Assembly: GCF_022539505.1 (NCBI RefSeq)
Contig: NC_061514.1
Location: 244,702,124-244,766,123, forward strand
Length of the DNA: 64,000 nt
Direction: 5' to 3'
Source: Lolium rigidum
Taxonomy: Eukaryota > Streptophyta > Magnoliopsida > Poales > Poaceae
Both the position numbers and the translations under genes were made by a program. Positions 34,407 to 46,405 of the stretch are shown here, in pieces; position 1 is the first letter of the stretch; the number at the start of each line of letters is the position of its first letter. The notes under the pieces are model-generated. The model worked only from the letters and a program-made list of their open reading frames with translations, had not been told where the DNA came from and did not search any database.

Positions 34407-36950
34407 AGCATCCCCAAGCTTAGTTCCTACTCGCCCTCGAGTAGGTAAACGATAACAAAGATAATTTCTGAAGTGACATGCTATCATAATCTTGATCATA
34501 TCATTGTAAAGCATATGAGATGAATGCAGCGATTCAAAGCAATGGTAAAGACAATGAGTAAACAACTGAACCATATAACAAAGACTTTTCATGAATAATA
34601 CTTTCAAGACAAGCATCAATAAGTCTTGCATAAGAGTTAACTCATAAAGCAATAAATTCAAAGTAAAGGGCATTGAAGCAACACAAAGGATGATTTAGTT
34701 TCAGCAATTGCTTTCAACTTGTAACATATATATCTCATGGATAGTTGTCAACATAAAGCAATATAACAAGTGCAATAAGTAAACATGTAAGAATCAATGC
34801 ACACAGTTCATACAAGTGTTTGCTTCTAAGATAGAAAGAAGTAGGTAAACTGACTCAACATAAAGTGGAAGATAGGCCCTTCGCAGAGGGAAGCATGGAT
34901 TAAATCATGTGCTAGAGCTTTTTAAGTTTTGAAATCATATAGAGAGCATAATAGTAAAGTTTTGAGAGGTGTTTGTTGTTGTCAACGAATGGTAGTGGGC
35001 ACTCTAACCCCCTTGCCAAACAGACTTTCAAAGAGCGGCTCCCATGAAGGACGTTATCTCTACCAAGCAAGGTAGATCATCCCTCTTCTCTTTTGTTTAC
35101 ACATGTATGTTAGTTTTATTTATGGTTGACACTCCTCCCAACCTTTTGCTTACACAAGCCATGGCTAACCGAATCCTCGGGTGCCTTCCAACATTCACAT
35201 ACCATGAAGGAGTGTCTATTTGCAAAATTAAGTTGCTTACTGATGAATCAGAGCAAAACATGTGAAGAGAATTATCAATGGATGTTGATTAATTGGGGGC
35301 TGGGAACCCCGCGCCAGCTCTTTTTGCAAAATTATTGGATAAGCGGATGAAGCCACTAGTCCATTAGTGAAAGCTGCCCGACAAGATTGAAAGATAAAAC
35401 ACCACATACTTCCTCATGAGCTATAAAACATTGACACAAATAAGGAGTAATAAAGTTTTGAATTGTTTAAAGGTAGCACTGAAGTAATTTACTTTGGAAT
35501 GGCAGAGAAATACCATGTGGTAGGTAGGTATGGTGGACACAAATGGCATGGTTATTGGCTCAAGGATTTTGATGCACGAGAAGAATTCCTCTCAATACAA
35601 GGCTAGGCTAGCAAGGTTGTTTGAAGCAAACTCAAGTATAAAACGGTGCAGCAAGACTCACATATGAACATATTGTAAGCATTATAAGACTTTACATCGT
35701 CTCCTTGTTGTTCAAACACCTTAACCAGAAAATATCTAGACTCTAGAGATCAATCATGCAAACCAAATTTTAACAAGCTCTATGTAGTTCTTCATTAATG
35801 GGTACAAGGTACATGATGCAAGAGCTTAAACATGATCTATATGAGCACAACAATTGCCAAGTATCAAATTATTCAAGACACTATACCAATTACCACATGC
35901 AGCATTTTCTGTTTCCAACCAAATAACAATTAACGAAGAAGTTTCAACCTACGCCATGAACATTAAAGATAAAGCGAAGAACACAAGTGTTCATATGAAC
36001 CAGCAGAGCGTGTCTCTCTCCCACACAAGCATGAATTTATTCAGAGAATGAAAATAACAAAACGAAAATAAAAGCACACAGACGCTCCAAGTAAAGTACA
36101 TAAGATGTGACCGAATAAAAATATAGTTTCAAGAGAAGAAAGCTGATAATTTGTCGATGAAGAAGGGGATGCCTTGGGCATCCCCAAGCTTAGATGCTTG
36201 AGTCTTCTTGAAATATGCAGGGATGAACCACGGGGGCATCCTCAAGCTTAGACTCTTCACTCTTCTTGATCATATTGTATCATCCTCCTCTCTTGACCCT
36301 TGAAAACTTCCTCCACACCAAACTCGAAACAAACTCATTAGAGGGTTAGTGCATAATCAAAAATTCAGATGTTCAGAGGTGACACAATCATTCTTAACAC
36401 TTCTGGACATTGCACAAAGCTACTGGAAGGTAATGGAACAAAGAAATCCATCCAACACAGCAAAAGAGGCAATACGAAATAAAAGGCAGAATCTGTCAAA
36501 ACAGAACAGTCCGTAAAGAAGAATTTTAAAGAGGCACCAGACTTGCTCAGATGAAAATGCTCAAATTGAATGAAAGTTGCGTACATATCTGAGGATCACT
36601 CACGTAAATTGGCAGATTTTTCTGAGTTACCTACAGAGAATCATACCCAAATTCTTGACAGCAAGAAATCTGTTTCTGCGCAGTAATCCAAATCTAGTAT
36701 GAACCTTACTATCAAAGACTTTACTTGGCACAACAAATGCAATAAAATAAGATAAGGATAGGTTGCTACAGTAGTAACAACTTCCAAGACTCAAATATAA
36801 AACAAAATTTCTGTAGTAAAATAAACACATGGGTTATCTCCCAAGAAGTGCTTTCTTTATAGCCATTAAGATGGGCTCAGCAATTTTAATGATGCACTCA
36901 CAAGAAACAAGAGTTGAAGCAAAAGAGAGCATCAAAAGCAAGTTCAAAAC
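34407..36950 (-). other. Element A 3' noncoding region with polypurine tract
   Basis: On the minus strand AAGCTTGGGGATGCT precedes the LTR. The region is AT-rich with no pol domain in any frame. Another copy of GCATCCCCAAGCTTAG-type sequence at 36177-36193 repeats the tract. The absence of gag-pol here and at 20299-20715 shows that element A is non-autonomous. Confidence 0.7.
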
Positions 36951-37391
36951 TCATTTAAGTCTAACCCACTTCCTATGAAAAGGAATCTTGTAAATAAACA
37001 AGTCATGTAGGCATAATGCAACAAACATAGGAAGATAAAACAAGTGTAACTTCAAAAATTTCAGCATATATAGAGGTGTTTTAGTAACATGAAAAATTCT
37101 ACAACCATATTTTCCTCTCTCATAATAACTTTCAGTAGCATCATGAGCAAACTCAACAATATAACTATCAAATGAAACATTCTTATCATGAGTCTCATGC
37201 ATAAAATTATTACTCTCCACATAAGCATAATCAATTTTATTAGTTGTAGTGGGAGCAAATTCAACAAAGTAACTATCATTATTATTCTCATCATCAAATA
37301 TAGGAGGCATAGTATAATCACAATAAAATTCACTCTCCATAGTAGGCGGCACCAGAAGACCACTATCATTATAATCATCATATATGGGAGG
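36951..37391 (-). pseudogene. Element A unknown ORF, second part
   Basis: On the minus strand the frame reads PPIYDDYNDSG and continues with repeated short acidic motifs (DSYFVEFAPTT, then DSYIVEFAHDATESYYERG). Near the end come a hydrophobic stretch (LKLHLFYLPMFVALCLHDLF) and a basic end, HRKWVRLK, before the stop at 36951. The hydrophobic stretch could be a membrane segment. It continues the frame of 20546-20715 when the element B/H insertion and one CCTCC are removed. Confidence 0.65.
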
Positions 37392-38902
37392 TGATACGTC
37401 CAATTTGCATCACTATTTTATATCATAATTTGCTGTTATTCATTGATATATTTCATATTGGGACACAATACTTATGTTATTTCATCTATTTTGCATGTTT
37501 CATGATTATTTGGAGATTAAGCACCGGAGCCAGGATTCTGCTGGAAAAAGCACCGTCAGGATGCAATATTTCGGAAGATCAACTGTGGAAGGGAGTTTTA
37601 CCAAAAGTCCTATTTTTCCGGATGATGAAGGAAGCCGGAAGGGGAGTCGGGTGGACCCAAGGTGGGTCCACACCATAGGGCGGCGCGCCCATGGCTCGGC
37701 CGCGCCACCATGTGGTGTGGGGCCCCCTCGGCCTCTTTCGCCTCCTTTTCTTCGCGAAACCCTTCGTCCCGAAGACCTAAGCCACGAGAGGAATCCTCAT
37801 GAAGGGTTACGGCCGCCTCGCGGGGCGGAGAACACCAGAGAGAAAAGAGCTCTCCGGCGGGCAGGAATCCGCCGGGGAAATTCCCTCCCGGAGGGGGAAA
37901 TCGACGACATCGTCACCGCCATCGAGCTGGACATCATCTCCATCACCATCATCATCATCTCCACCATCATCACCGCCATCTCCACCGCTGGACATCGTCA
38001 CCGCTGTAGCAATTTGGGTTTGATCTTGATTGTTTGATAGGGGAAAATCTCCCGATATTGATTTCTACTTGTTATTGATGCTATTGAGTGAAACCATTGA
38101 ACCAAGGTTTATGTTCAGATTGTTATTCATCATCATATCACCTCTGATCATGTTCCATATGATGTCTCGTGAGTAGTTCGTTTAGTTCTTGAGGACATGG
38201 GTGAAGTCTAAATGTTAGTAGTGAACTATGGTTGAGTAATATTCAATGTTATGATATTTAAGTTGTGGTGTTATTCTTCTAGTGGTGTCATGTGAACGTC
38301 GACTACACGACACTTCACCATTTATGGGCCTAGGGGAATGCATCTTGTACTCGTTTGCCAATTGCGGGGTTGCCGGAGTGACAGAAACCTAAACCCCCGT
38401 TGGTATATCGATGCAGGAGGGATCGCAGGATCTCGAGTTTAAGGCTGTGGTTAGATTTATCTTAATTACTTTCTTGTAGTTGCGGATGCTTGCAAGGGTA
38501 TAATCACAAGTATGTATTAGTCCTAGGAAGGGCGGTACATTAGCATAGGTTCACCCACACAACACTTATCAAAACAATGAAGATTAATCAAGCTGTATGT
38601 AGCGAAAGCACTAGACTAAAATCCCGTGTGTCCTCGAGAACGTTTGGTCATTATAAGTAAACAAACCGGCTTGTCCTTTGTGCTAAAAAGGATTGGGCCA
38701 CTCGCTGCAATTATTTCTCTCGCACTTTACTTACTCGTACTTTATTCATCCGTTACATCAAAACCCCCGAATACTTGTCCGTGAGCATTTACGGTGAATC
38801 CTTCATCGAAACTGCTTGTCAACACCTTCCGCTCCTCGTTGGGATCGACATTCTTACTTATCGAAGATACTACGATACACCCCCTATACTTGTGGGTCAT
38901 CA
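37392..38902 (+). repeat. Element H 5' LTR (same insertion as B)
   Basis: 1511 bp, TGATACGTCCAATTTGCATC ... GGGTCATCA, with the left flank GGAGG (37387-37391). That is the reverse complement of the CCTCC beside the B LTR. It closely matches the B LTR, including the CATCATCACC-rich block at about 37920-37995. Confidence 0.92.
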
Positions 38903-38913
38903 AGAATATTTTC

Positions 38914-38931
38914 TGGCGCCGTTGCCGGGGG
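38914..38931 (+). promoter_or_regulatory. Primer binding site of element H (tRNA-Asp type)
   Basis: TGGCGCCGTTGCCGGGGG begins 12 bases after the LTR end and is nearly identical to the site of element A. Confidence 0.88.
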
Positions 38932-39017
38932 TGAAGCGCTATTGGTAAGCGGAATTGGTAAGGAAAACCTTTACTTGTTTGTGCTGATTTTATTTCCACT
39001 CGCTGCTATAAGTCATT

Positions 39018-40620
39018 ATGGAGAGATCTTCTCTTCAATTTCTATTTGGGAAATCTACTACTACTGCAACGGTAGTGGATGAGGCACCAGGTGAGGAAGT
39101 AATACCATATAAAATACCTACGAAAATTATTGAACATGTTATGGATAACCGCTATGAAGGGGATGGAACTGTCCATCCTGGTGATCATTTACTGTTTTTG
39201 CATGAATTATGCGGGTTATTCAAATGTGCAGGTGTTGCTATGAATGAAGTTAGGAAGAAACTATTCTCTATATCGCTGTCCAGTAAAGCGGCGCATTGGT
39301 ATAAATTGCTGAAGAATGGTGATTCTCTTGATTGGGAGGACATTGTGCCTTTATTTTATTCCAAATTTTATCCTCCAAGTGAAATTCATAAAGATCGGAA
39401 CCGCATATATAATTTCTGGCCTCATGATGGAGAGAGTATTGCCCAAGCTTGGGGGAGATTGAAGTCTTTAATGCTCAAATGCCCCATTCATGAGCTTCCT
39501 GGTAATGTTATTATTGATAATTTCTATGCAAGACTTTCTTTTCAAGACAAGACCTTGTTGGATACTTCTTGTTCTGGATCATTTACACGCAATAAAGAAG
39601 AGTTTAAAAGGGACCTTCTTGATCGGATCCAAGAAAATACTGAAGGTTGGGAGAACGACAAGGATAGAGAATCAGGTATAATTTATGATTATAAATGCAT
39701 TGAAGCTTTTATGGATACTCGATACATTTCGTAATATGAGTGCTACATATGGTCTTGATTCTCAAGTTGCTGCAAACCTTTATAAAGCTTTTGCCTCTCA
39801 TTATGAATTGCCTAAGAAGAATTTTGATAAGTATCATGAACCGTATAAAGATAAAATTGATTCATCTATTAATAAATGTGTTGTAGTTGAAACTGCTGAT
39901 CGTGTTATTCCTGAAGCTTATATTGAAAAAACTCCTTTTCCTGCTAAAATGAAAGAGTACTCTGTTATAAATAGTGCGGTTCGTAAAAGTGAAAAGAAAC
40001 CTGTAGAACCTGAAGAACAAATAAAAGTTGAACCTGCTGTTGCAATAGTTAAAGATCTTGTGACTGAAAATGTAGAGGATGGTCATATTATTTTCTGTGA
40101 AGATGCTTCTAATATTGTTTCACATCCTAATAAACCCAAACAAGCTAGTGTTCCTATGCTGTCTGTTAGAATTGGTGATCATTGCTATTATGGTTTATGT
40201 GATATTGGTGCAAGTGTTAGTGCTATACCTTATGAGCTTTACATGGAGATTATGCACGAAATTGATTCTTGTGAACTTGAAGATATTGATGTGGTTATTC
40301 AGCTGGCTAATAGAGAAACTATTTCTCCAATTGGTATTGTTCGAGATGTGGAAGTTCTATGTGGTAAGATTAAATATCCTGCTGACTTTTTGGTACTTGG
40401 TTCTGCTGCTAGCGATTATTGTCATATCATTTTTGGTAGACCTTTTCTAAATACTTGTGGAGCTATTATAGATTGCAAGAAAGAGAAAATTTTGACTAAA
40501 TTTGCTGGTGAATCTTATGAGTTTAACTTCTCTAAATTTACCAAAACTCCTTATAAAGCTGATTTGCCTAGTAATGATTTTAAAATGGAGCAAGTGTGCA
40601 TCTATTGTTCTTGTTCCTAA
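39018..40620 (+). pseudogene. Element H gag and protease (Athila-type Gypsy)
   Basis: The frame starts at ATG 39018, the first ATG after the primer site. The gag core includes HLLFLHELCGLFKCAG, AAHWYKLLKNGDSLDWEDI and LFYSKFYPPSEIHKDRNRI. A frame break at about 39680-39730 separates it from a Lys/Glu/Pro-rich linker. The aspartic protease follows with active site C-D-I-G-A-S at 40198-40215 and the flap and helper strands VIQLANRETISPIG and FGRPFLNTCGAIID. Gag forms the particle and the protease cleaves the polyprotein. A frame change at about 40600 leads into reverse transcriptase. Confidence 0.9.
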
Positions 40621-42407
40621 TAATCCTTTGCAGCAACATTTGGAGGATAGCGAGAGTAAAGTTTTTAGGAAAGAAAGAGATGAGCTTGAGGAGATTTTTC
40701 TTCGCCAACCTATTCTCAAGCATGATTTACCGGTGGAAGACTTGGGTACAACACCGCCACCAAAGGAAGATCCTATTTTTGATTTAAAGCCTTTGCCTGA
40801 TAATCTTAAATATGCTCATATTGATGATAAGAAAATATATCCTGTTATTATTAGTTCTAAGCTTACAGAGTTTGAAGAAGAAAGATTATTGCAAATATTG
40901 AAGAAACACCGAGGTGCTATTGGCTATACTCTTGATGACTTGAAGGGGATTTCTCCCTCTATTTGCCAACACGCCATTAATATGGAAGATGATGCGAAGC
41001 TCGTTGTTGAACCTCAGCGTCGTCTAATTCCTAAAATGAAGGATGTGGTAAGAAATGAGGTATTACGACTTCTTGAAGCTGGTATTATATATCCTATTGC
41101 TGATAGTAGATGGGTTAGTCCTGCGCATTGCGTTCCTAAGAAAGGAGGAATGACTCGTTGTGCCTAATGATAATGATGAGCTCATACCTCAAAGAGTAGT
41201 TGTAGGGTATAGAATGTGCATTGATTATCGAAAAGTTAATAAAGTTACTAAGAAAGATCATTACCCTTTACCATTTATTGATCAAATGCTAGAAAGGTTA
41301 TCTAAAAATACTCATTTTTGCTTTCTTGATGGTTATTCGGGTTTTCACAAATTGCTGTTAAAGCTAAAGATCAAGAGAAAACCACTTTTACTTGTCCCTA
41401 TGGAACTTATGCTTATAGGCGTATGCCTTTTGGTTTATGTAATGCTCCTGCTACTTTTCAAAGATGCATGTCTGCTATTTTTCATGGCTTTTGTGAAAGT
41501 ATTGTGGAAGTATTCATGGATGATTTTTCCGTCTACGGGAATTCTTTTGATAGTTGCTTGCGAAACCTTGATAAAGTTTTGCAGAGATGTGAAGAAACTA
41601 ACCTTGTTCTTAATTGGGAGAAATTCCACTTTATGGTTAATGAAGGAATTGTATTGGGACATAAAATTTCTGAGAGAGGTATTGAAGTTGATAGAGCTAA
41701 AGTTGAAGCTATTGAGAAGATGCCCGTTCCAAGGGATGTTAAAGGTATTCGTAGTGTTCTTGGTCATGCTGGGTTTTATAGGAGATTTATTAAAGATTTC
41801 TCCAAGATTTCAAAGCCTCTTACTAATCTTCTTCAAAAAGATGTACCTTTTGTTTTTGATGATGATTGTAAGGAAGCTTTTGAAACTCTAAAGAAAGCCT
41901 TAACAACTCGCTCCTATAGTTGAACCTCCCGATTGGAACTTACCATTTGAAATTATGTGTGATGCTAGTGATTTTATTGTAGGCGCTGTTCTTGGACAGC
42001 GGGTAGATAAAAAATTAAATGTTATTCATTATGCTAGTAAAACTCTTGATGCTGCTCAAAGAAATTATGCTACTACTAAAAAAGAATTGTTAGCTGTAGT
42101 CCTTGCTTGTGATAAATTTAGATCTTATATTGTTGATTCAAAAGTTACAATTCATACTGATCATGCTGCAATTAGATACCTTATGACAAAGAAAGATGCT
42201 AAGCCAAGGCTTATCAGATGGGTACTTCTTTTGCAAGAATTTGATTTACATATTGTAGATAGGAAAGGTGCCGATAATCCCGTTGTTGATAATTTGTCTA
42301 GATTGGAAAATATTGCTTATGATCCCGTGCTCGTTAATGATAGTTTTCCAAATGAACAATTGGCTGTAATAAAGGTGAGCTCGCGAGACAGTCCTTGGTA
42401 TGTCTGA
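40621..42407 (+). pseudogene. Element H reverse transcriptase and RNase H
   Basis: A linker (DLKGISPSICQHAINM) leads into the reverse transcriptase: RMCIDYRKVNKVTKKDHYPL (41214), RRMPFGLCNAPATFQRCM (41417) and the catalytic box F-M-D-D at 41513-41524. RNase H begins at [16 protein letters not shown] (about 41952), with [18 protein letters not shown] and [11 protein letters not shown]. Frame breaks occur near 41160, 41340 and 41920. The enzyme copies the element RNA to DNA and removes the RNA strand. Confidence 0.92.
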
Positions 42408-42479
42408 TTATGCTAACTTTATTGTTTCCAAGTACTTGCCTCCAACCTTTTCAGCTCTGATAGAGGAGGAAATTCTTTT

Positions 42480-43408
42480 ATGACTTAAGGCACTATTTCT
42501 GGGATGACCCACACTTATATAAAGAAGGAGTGGATGGTATTCTGCGAAGGTGTGTTCCCGAATATGAACAACAAGAGATATTGAGTAAATGTCATGGTAG
42601 TGCCTATGGAGGACATCACGGAGAGATAGAACCAGCGCAAGGTTCTACAAATTAGTAGCTGTATAAGCAACTCTCTTCAAAGATAAGGAAATTATTTTAT
42701 CTTGTGATGAGTGAGCAAAGGGCTGTAGATATCTCCAGAACGCAATGAATGCTTATGAATTATACTCTTGTTATTGAACCATTTGATTGTTGGGGATTTG
42801 ACTTCATGGGACCTTTCCCTCTTCGAAGGTAACACTCATATACTTGTTGCCGTTGATTATGTTACTAAATGGGTGGAAGCTATACCTACAAAAAGTGCCG
42901 ATGGTGAGACCTCTTTAAAAATGGCTTGTAGATACTATATTTCCTAGATTTGGAGTACCTAGATATATATGACTCGATGGAGGTTCTCAGTTTTATTCAT
43001 GGAGGTTTTTAGAAAAACTCTGCTAAGTACGGTATTAATCATAGAACAGCTCCGCTTATCACCTCAAAACTAGTGGTCAAGTAGAATTATCAAATAGAGA
43101 AATTAAATCTACTTTGGGAAAGACCGTTAATAAATCTAGGAAAGAATTGGGCTAGTAAATTGAAAGACGCACTATGGGCTTATAGAACTGCTTATAAAAA
43201 CCCTATGGGAATGTCACCTTATAAAATGAGTTTAGTAAAAGCTTGTCATTTACCTCTAGAACTAGAACACAAAGCTTATTGGGCTGTTAGAGAATTAAAT
43301 AAAGATCCTAAACTAGTTGGTAATAAGAGGTTGCTGCAATTAAGTTCTCTAGATGAATGGAGAAGTGAAGCGTATGAAAATGCTAAACTCTTTAAAGAGA
43401 AAAGTTAA
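42480..43408 (+). pseudogene. Element H integrase, heavily frame-broken
   Basis: Fragments in all three frames match the element B integrase: [20 protein letters not shown] at about 42750, the region of the second catalytic Asp around 42975 (ACTCGATGG in place of ACCGATGG), [13 protein letters not shown] at about 43073 and LKDALWAYRTAYKNPMGMSP at 43157. Many single-base insertions and deletions distinguish it from the B copy, far more per kilobase than in the gag and reverse transcriptase of the same element. Confidence 0.8.
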
Positions 43409-46305
43409 GAAGTCGGTATGATAGAAGGATCATCAAAAGAGAGTTTAATGTTGGGGATCAAGTCCTGGTTGTATCATTTCGGTCTCAGTTATCTTTTTTG
43501 CAGTGGAAATTACTCTCAAAGTGGGAAGGACCATATGTTGTTGAGGAGGTGGCCCCGCTTGCATAACCAAAATTAGCTCTCCTCCAAGGCAATGCCACGT
43601 CAAGTGGTGAATGGACAAAGCACCGCACATTGCATATCTCGTGCGATTCTTAGTAATGTTGATGTTGATATTATTCTCAGAGCGGAGACACCGGAGGCTT
43701 TCTCATCAGCGGATTGGGCTGACACCGCATCAGAACTCAGACTTCTGAACAGGGCAACGCAGTCTGCAAGTCTAAAAGCGTCCGCGCTTACTTCGTCCGG
43801 AACATTATTTCCGCTGTTTTTGGTAAAATATGCGGTACCACGGTGCCGGAAATCGGAGTGGAAAAGACGACGTAGCCGGCGGCGTGCCACCACAGTCGCC
43901 GCACGGCCCGGGCTACGGGCCTGCGCCTTGCCCTGTGGTCTGGCCGCCGTCGCCCCTTTCCCGACTCCTGCTTCGACCTGGCATCTTTCTTTGACTTCAG
44001 GAAATTTTTGCTTAGAATCCTCTGCACCGGCGTCCGGGAGGTCCAGAGGGTCGCTTTCCCAGCCGTGTTTTGTTTCGAGCTGTTTTCCGTCGATCTGTTT
44101 GGATTCAGATCCACCATGTCTCCTCGTCTAACTCGATGAGCAAATTCTTTGAGGACGTCAATCCGTATATGAACGAGTCAAGATGCACCTCAAAGAGTTA
44201 AATCTGTGGATGAAGACAATGGCACCAAAGAGATGTCCATGCACCCTAAGGGGAGAAGGGAGTTTGGAAGAAGATGGAGAAATCGGAACAAGAGGTTTTT
44301 AGCTCATGTTAGCATGGTGCGATGGATATTTCACAAGATTGTGTCTCGAACTCATTGATGGGCACAAGAGCAGACCTAGTAATTGGGACGATATCTTCAT
44401 ACCACACCACCAACAAACTCCAAGCTCAACCATGATGTTTATAACCAAAACCGTGAGTATGTAGCCGTACAGCACAAGTCTTGCTGCTAGTTTCTTCAGT
44501 TCCCGAGACCAAGATGTCTTTTGTTGATGGAGGGCCTCTTCGACAAGGTTGATGACGACAAAGATTCACCATCATCACCGAAGGAGTAATTCATCATCGG
44601 TATTGGCATCCCCTTGGTTTGTTCCAAGCTTGGGGAGGCCGCGTATCACATCACCACCACCTTTATCTTTTACTACTCGCGCAGTGTCATATCACAGAGT
44701 AGGGAAGTTCATCATATGGAATAGTATGCTATAGTGGAAGCATCTCTTAGTTAGTTATCTATGCACATCCGCTGGTGTGAGTTATCGTTATGAGAATACT
44801 AATGAGAAGTCCTATCAGTCACTTTTTGCACACCTTATTTTAGTTTGCAATTCCATTATATGATTATCTTGATATGAGTATTGATATCACTTTGGGAGCA
44901 CTGTTAAACCTATTTGGTTTTGAAAACTTAGCATTGGTCAATAGCAACAACACCTTTGTTTAATTAGAAGAGAGAAATACACTTAGATACATTATCTCTA
45001 TTATCTCTATGCTTAGTATTCTAAAGTTAAAATTGTTTAGCTAGGAGAAAGATGCATGATTGTTTCTATCATCATATGTATATTTGTTTGTTTCCTCAAC
45101 TTTATGCTTGCTATCAAACCTTGCTAGCCAAAGACCTAGTACGAGAGGGAATGTCTTCTCATACATCCATAACCTTAGACCAAACCATGCCATATTTGTG
45201 TCCACCATATCCTACCCACTACATGGTATTTCGCCATTCCAAGTAAATACTTCATGTGCCACCTTTAAATTATTCCAACTATACTACTCCTTACTTGTGG
45301 TAGCCGTCAATGTTATTAATAGCCCGCGAGGCAGTGGCAAGTCTGGCCCTTCTCAATCTTGTTGGGCGGCAAACTTTCACCAACGGACCAGCGCGGCACA
45401 ATCCGCTTAATATATCCAATAATCTTTGCATTGCGAGCTGGCAACGGGATTCCTAGTCCCGAAGTAATCAATCAAAACAGACACCGCGGTTTGCAGATTG
45501 TTGGACGGCACCCGAAGGATTCGGCTAGCCATGGCTTGAGAAAGCAAAGGTTGGGAGGGAGTGCCAACACATATTGTTGTTCAAAACTAAAAATAAAAAG
45601 GCACCTTCATGGTATGAGATTATGCCGGCAGGCACCCGAGGATTCACAGTATGCTGCCATGGTTTGTGAAAGAACAGGTTGGAAGGAGTGCCACCCAAAA
45701 ACAATAAATAAAATGGAGCCGTCTCCTGAGAGAGTTTGTTCCGGGCAAGGGGGTTAGAGTGCTGCCGCTACCATTCAAGCTGGTTGACCAACAACAAACA
45801 CCTCTTCAAATCTTACTTTTATGCTCTTATATGACTTCAAAACTCTGAGTGCCTCTAGCACGCTGACGTAATCCCTGCTTCCCTCTCGCGAAGGGCCTGT
45901 CTTTTGCTTTTTTATATGTCATGACAGAGTCAAGAACCTATTTCCCTCTATCTACAAGCAAGCAATTGAGTTGATGAGAACCAACTCATTTATGTCATGA
46001 TCCAGTTTAATCATGTCTTTCTTTATACTTTCTTGTGATAGTACCAATTTTATCTGAATGAATACACGTGACGTTAGCATTCAATGACAGAGGAGACTTG
46101 TCATGCTTATAGCTTTATGAAGGCTCACTTATAAATTCTAACATGAAAGCTGTAGGCTTAGCAGTGCAATCACAGTAGTTCTCCCACTCAAGAAAACAAA
46201 GTTTGCACATCACCAATCTATGATTTCTTATGCACCTTTACTTGTGATTTCTCTTCACTTATGTTTCTAGATGAGTTACATGTGGGGAGGTAGTTGTTTA
46301 CTAGA
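43409..46305 (+). other. Element H 3' region, degraded, ending at the gap
   Basis: An integrase tail homologous to B reaches about 43680. A leader shared with B follows (about 44060-44100), but then an ATG at 44116 opens a different downstream reading frame (FFEDVNPYMNESR), broken after a few codons and traceable to about 44590. From about 44600 the sequence is homologous to 22300-23960 of element B (for example TTGGTTTGTTCCAAGCTTGG) but much diverged. The 3' LTR is not reached before the N run. Confidence 0.6.
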
Positions 46306-46405
46306 NNNNNNNNNNNNNNNNNNNNNNNNNNNNNNNNNNNNNNNNNNNNNNNNNNNNNNNNNNNNNNNNNNNNNNNNNNNNNNNNNNNNNNNNNNNNNNN
46401 NNNNN
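46306..46405. other. Assembly gap, exactly 100 N
   Basis: A join of unknown size between element H and the pol gene of element I. The two sides are unrelated. Confidence 0.99.

Noticed and set aside
17354..37391. A biological inversion with breakpoints inside the nest
   Set aside because: Both candidate breakpoints fall at 100-N gaps, so a misoriented contig needs no biological event. It remains possible but is not the simplest account.
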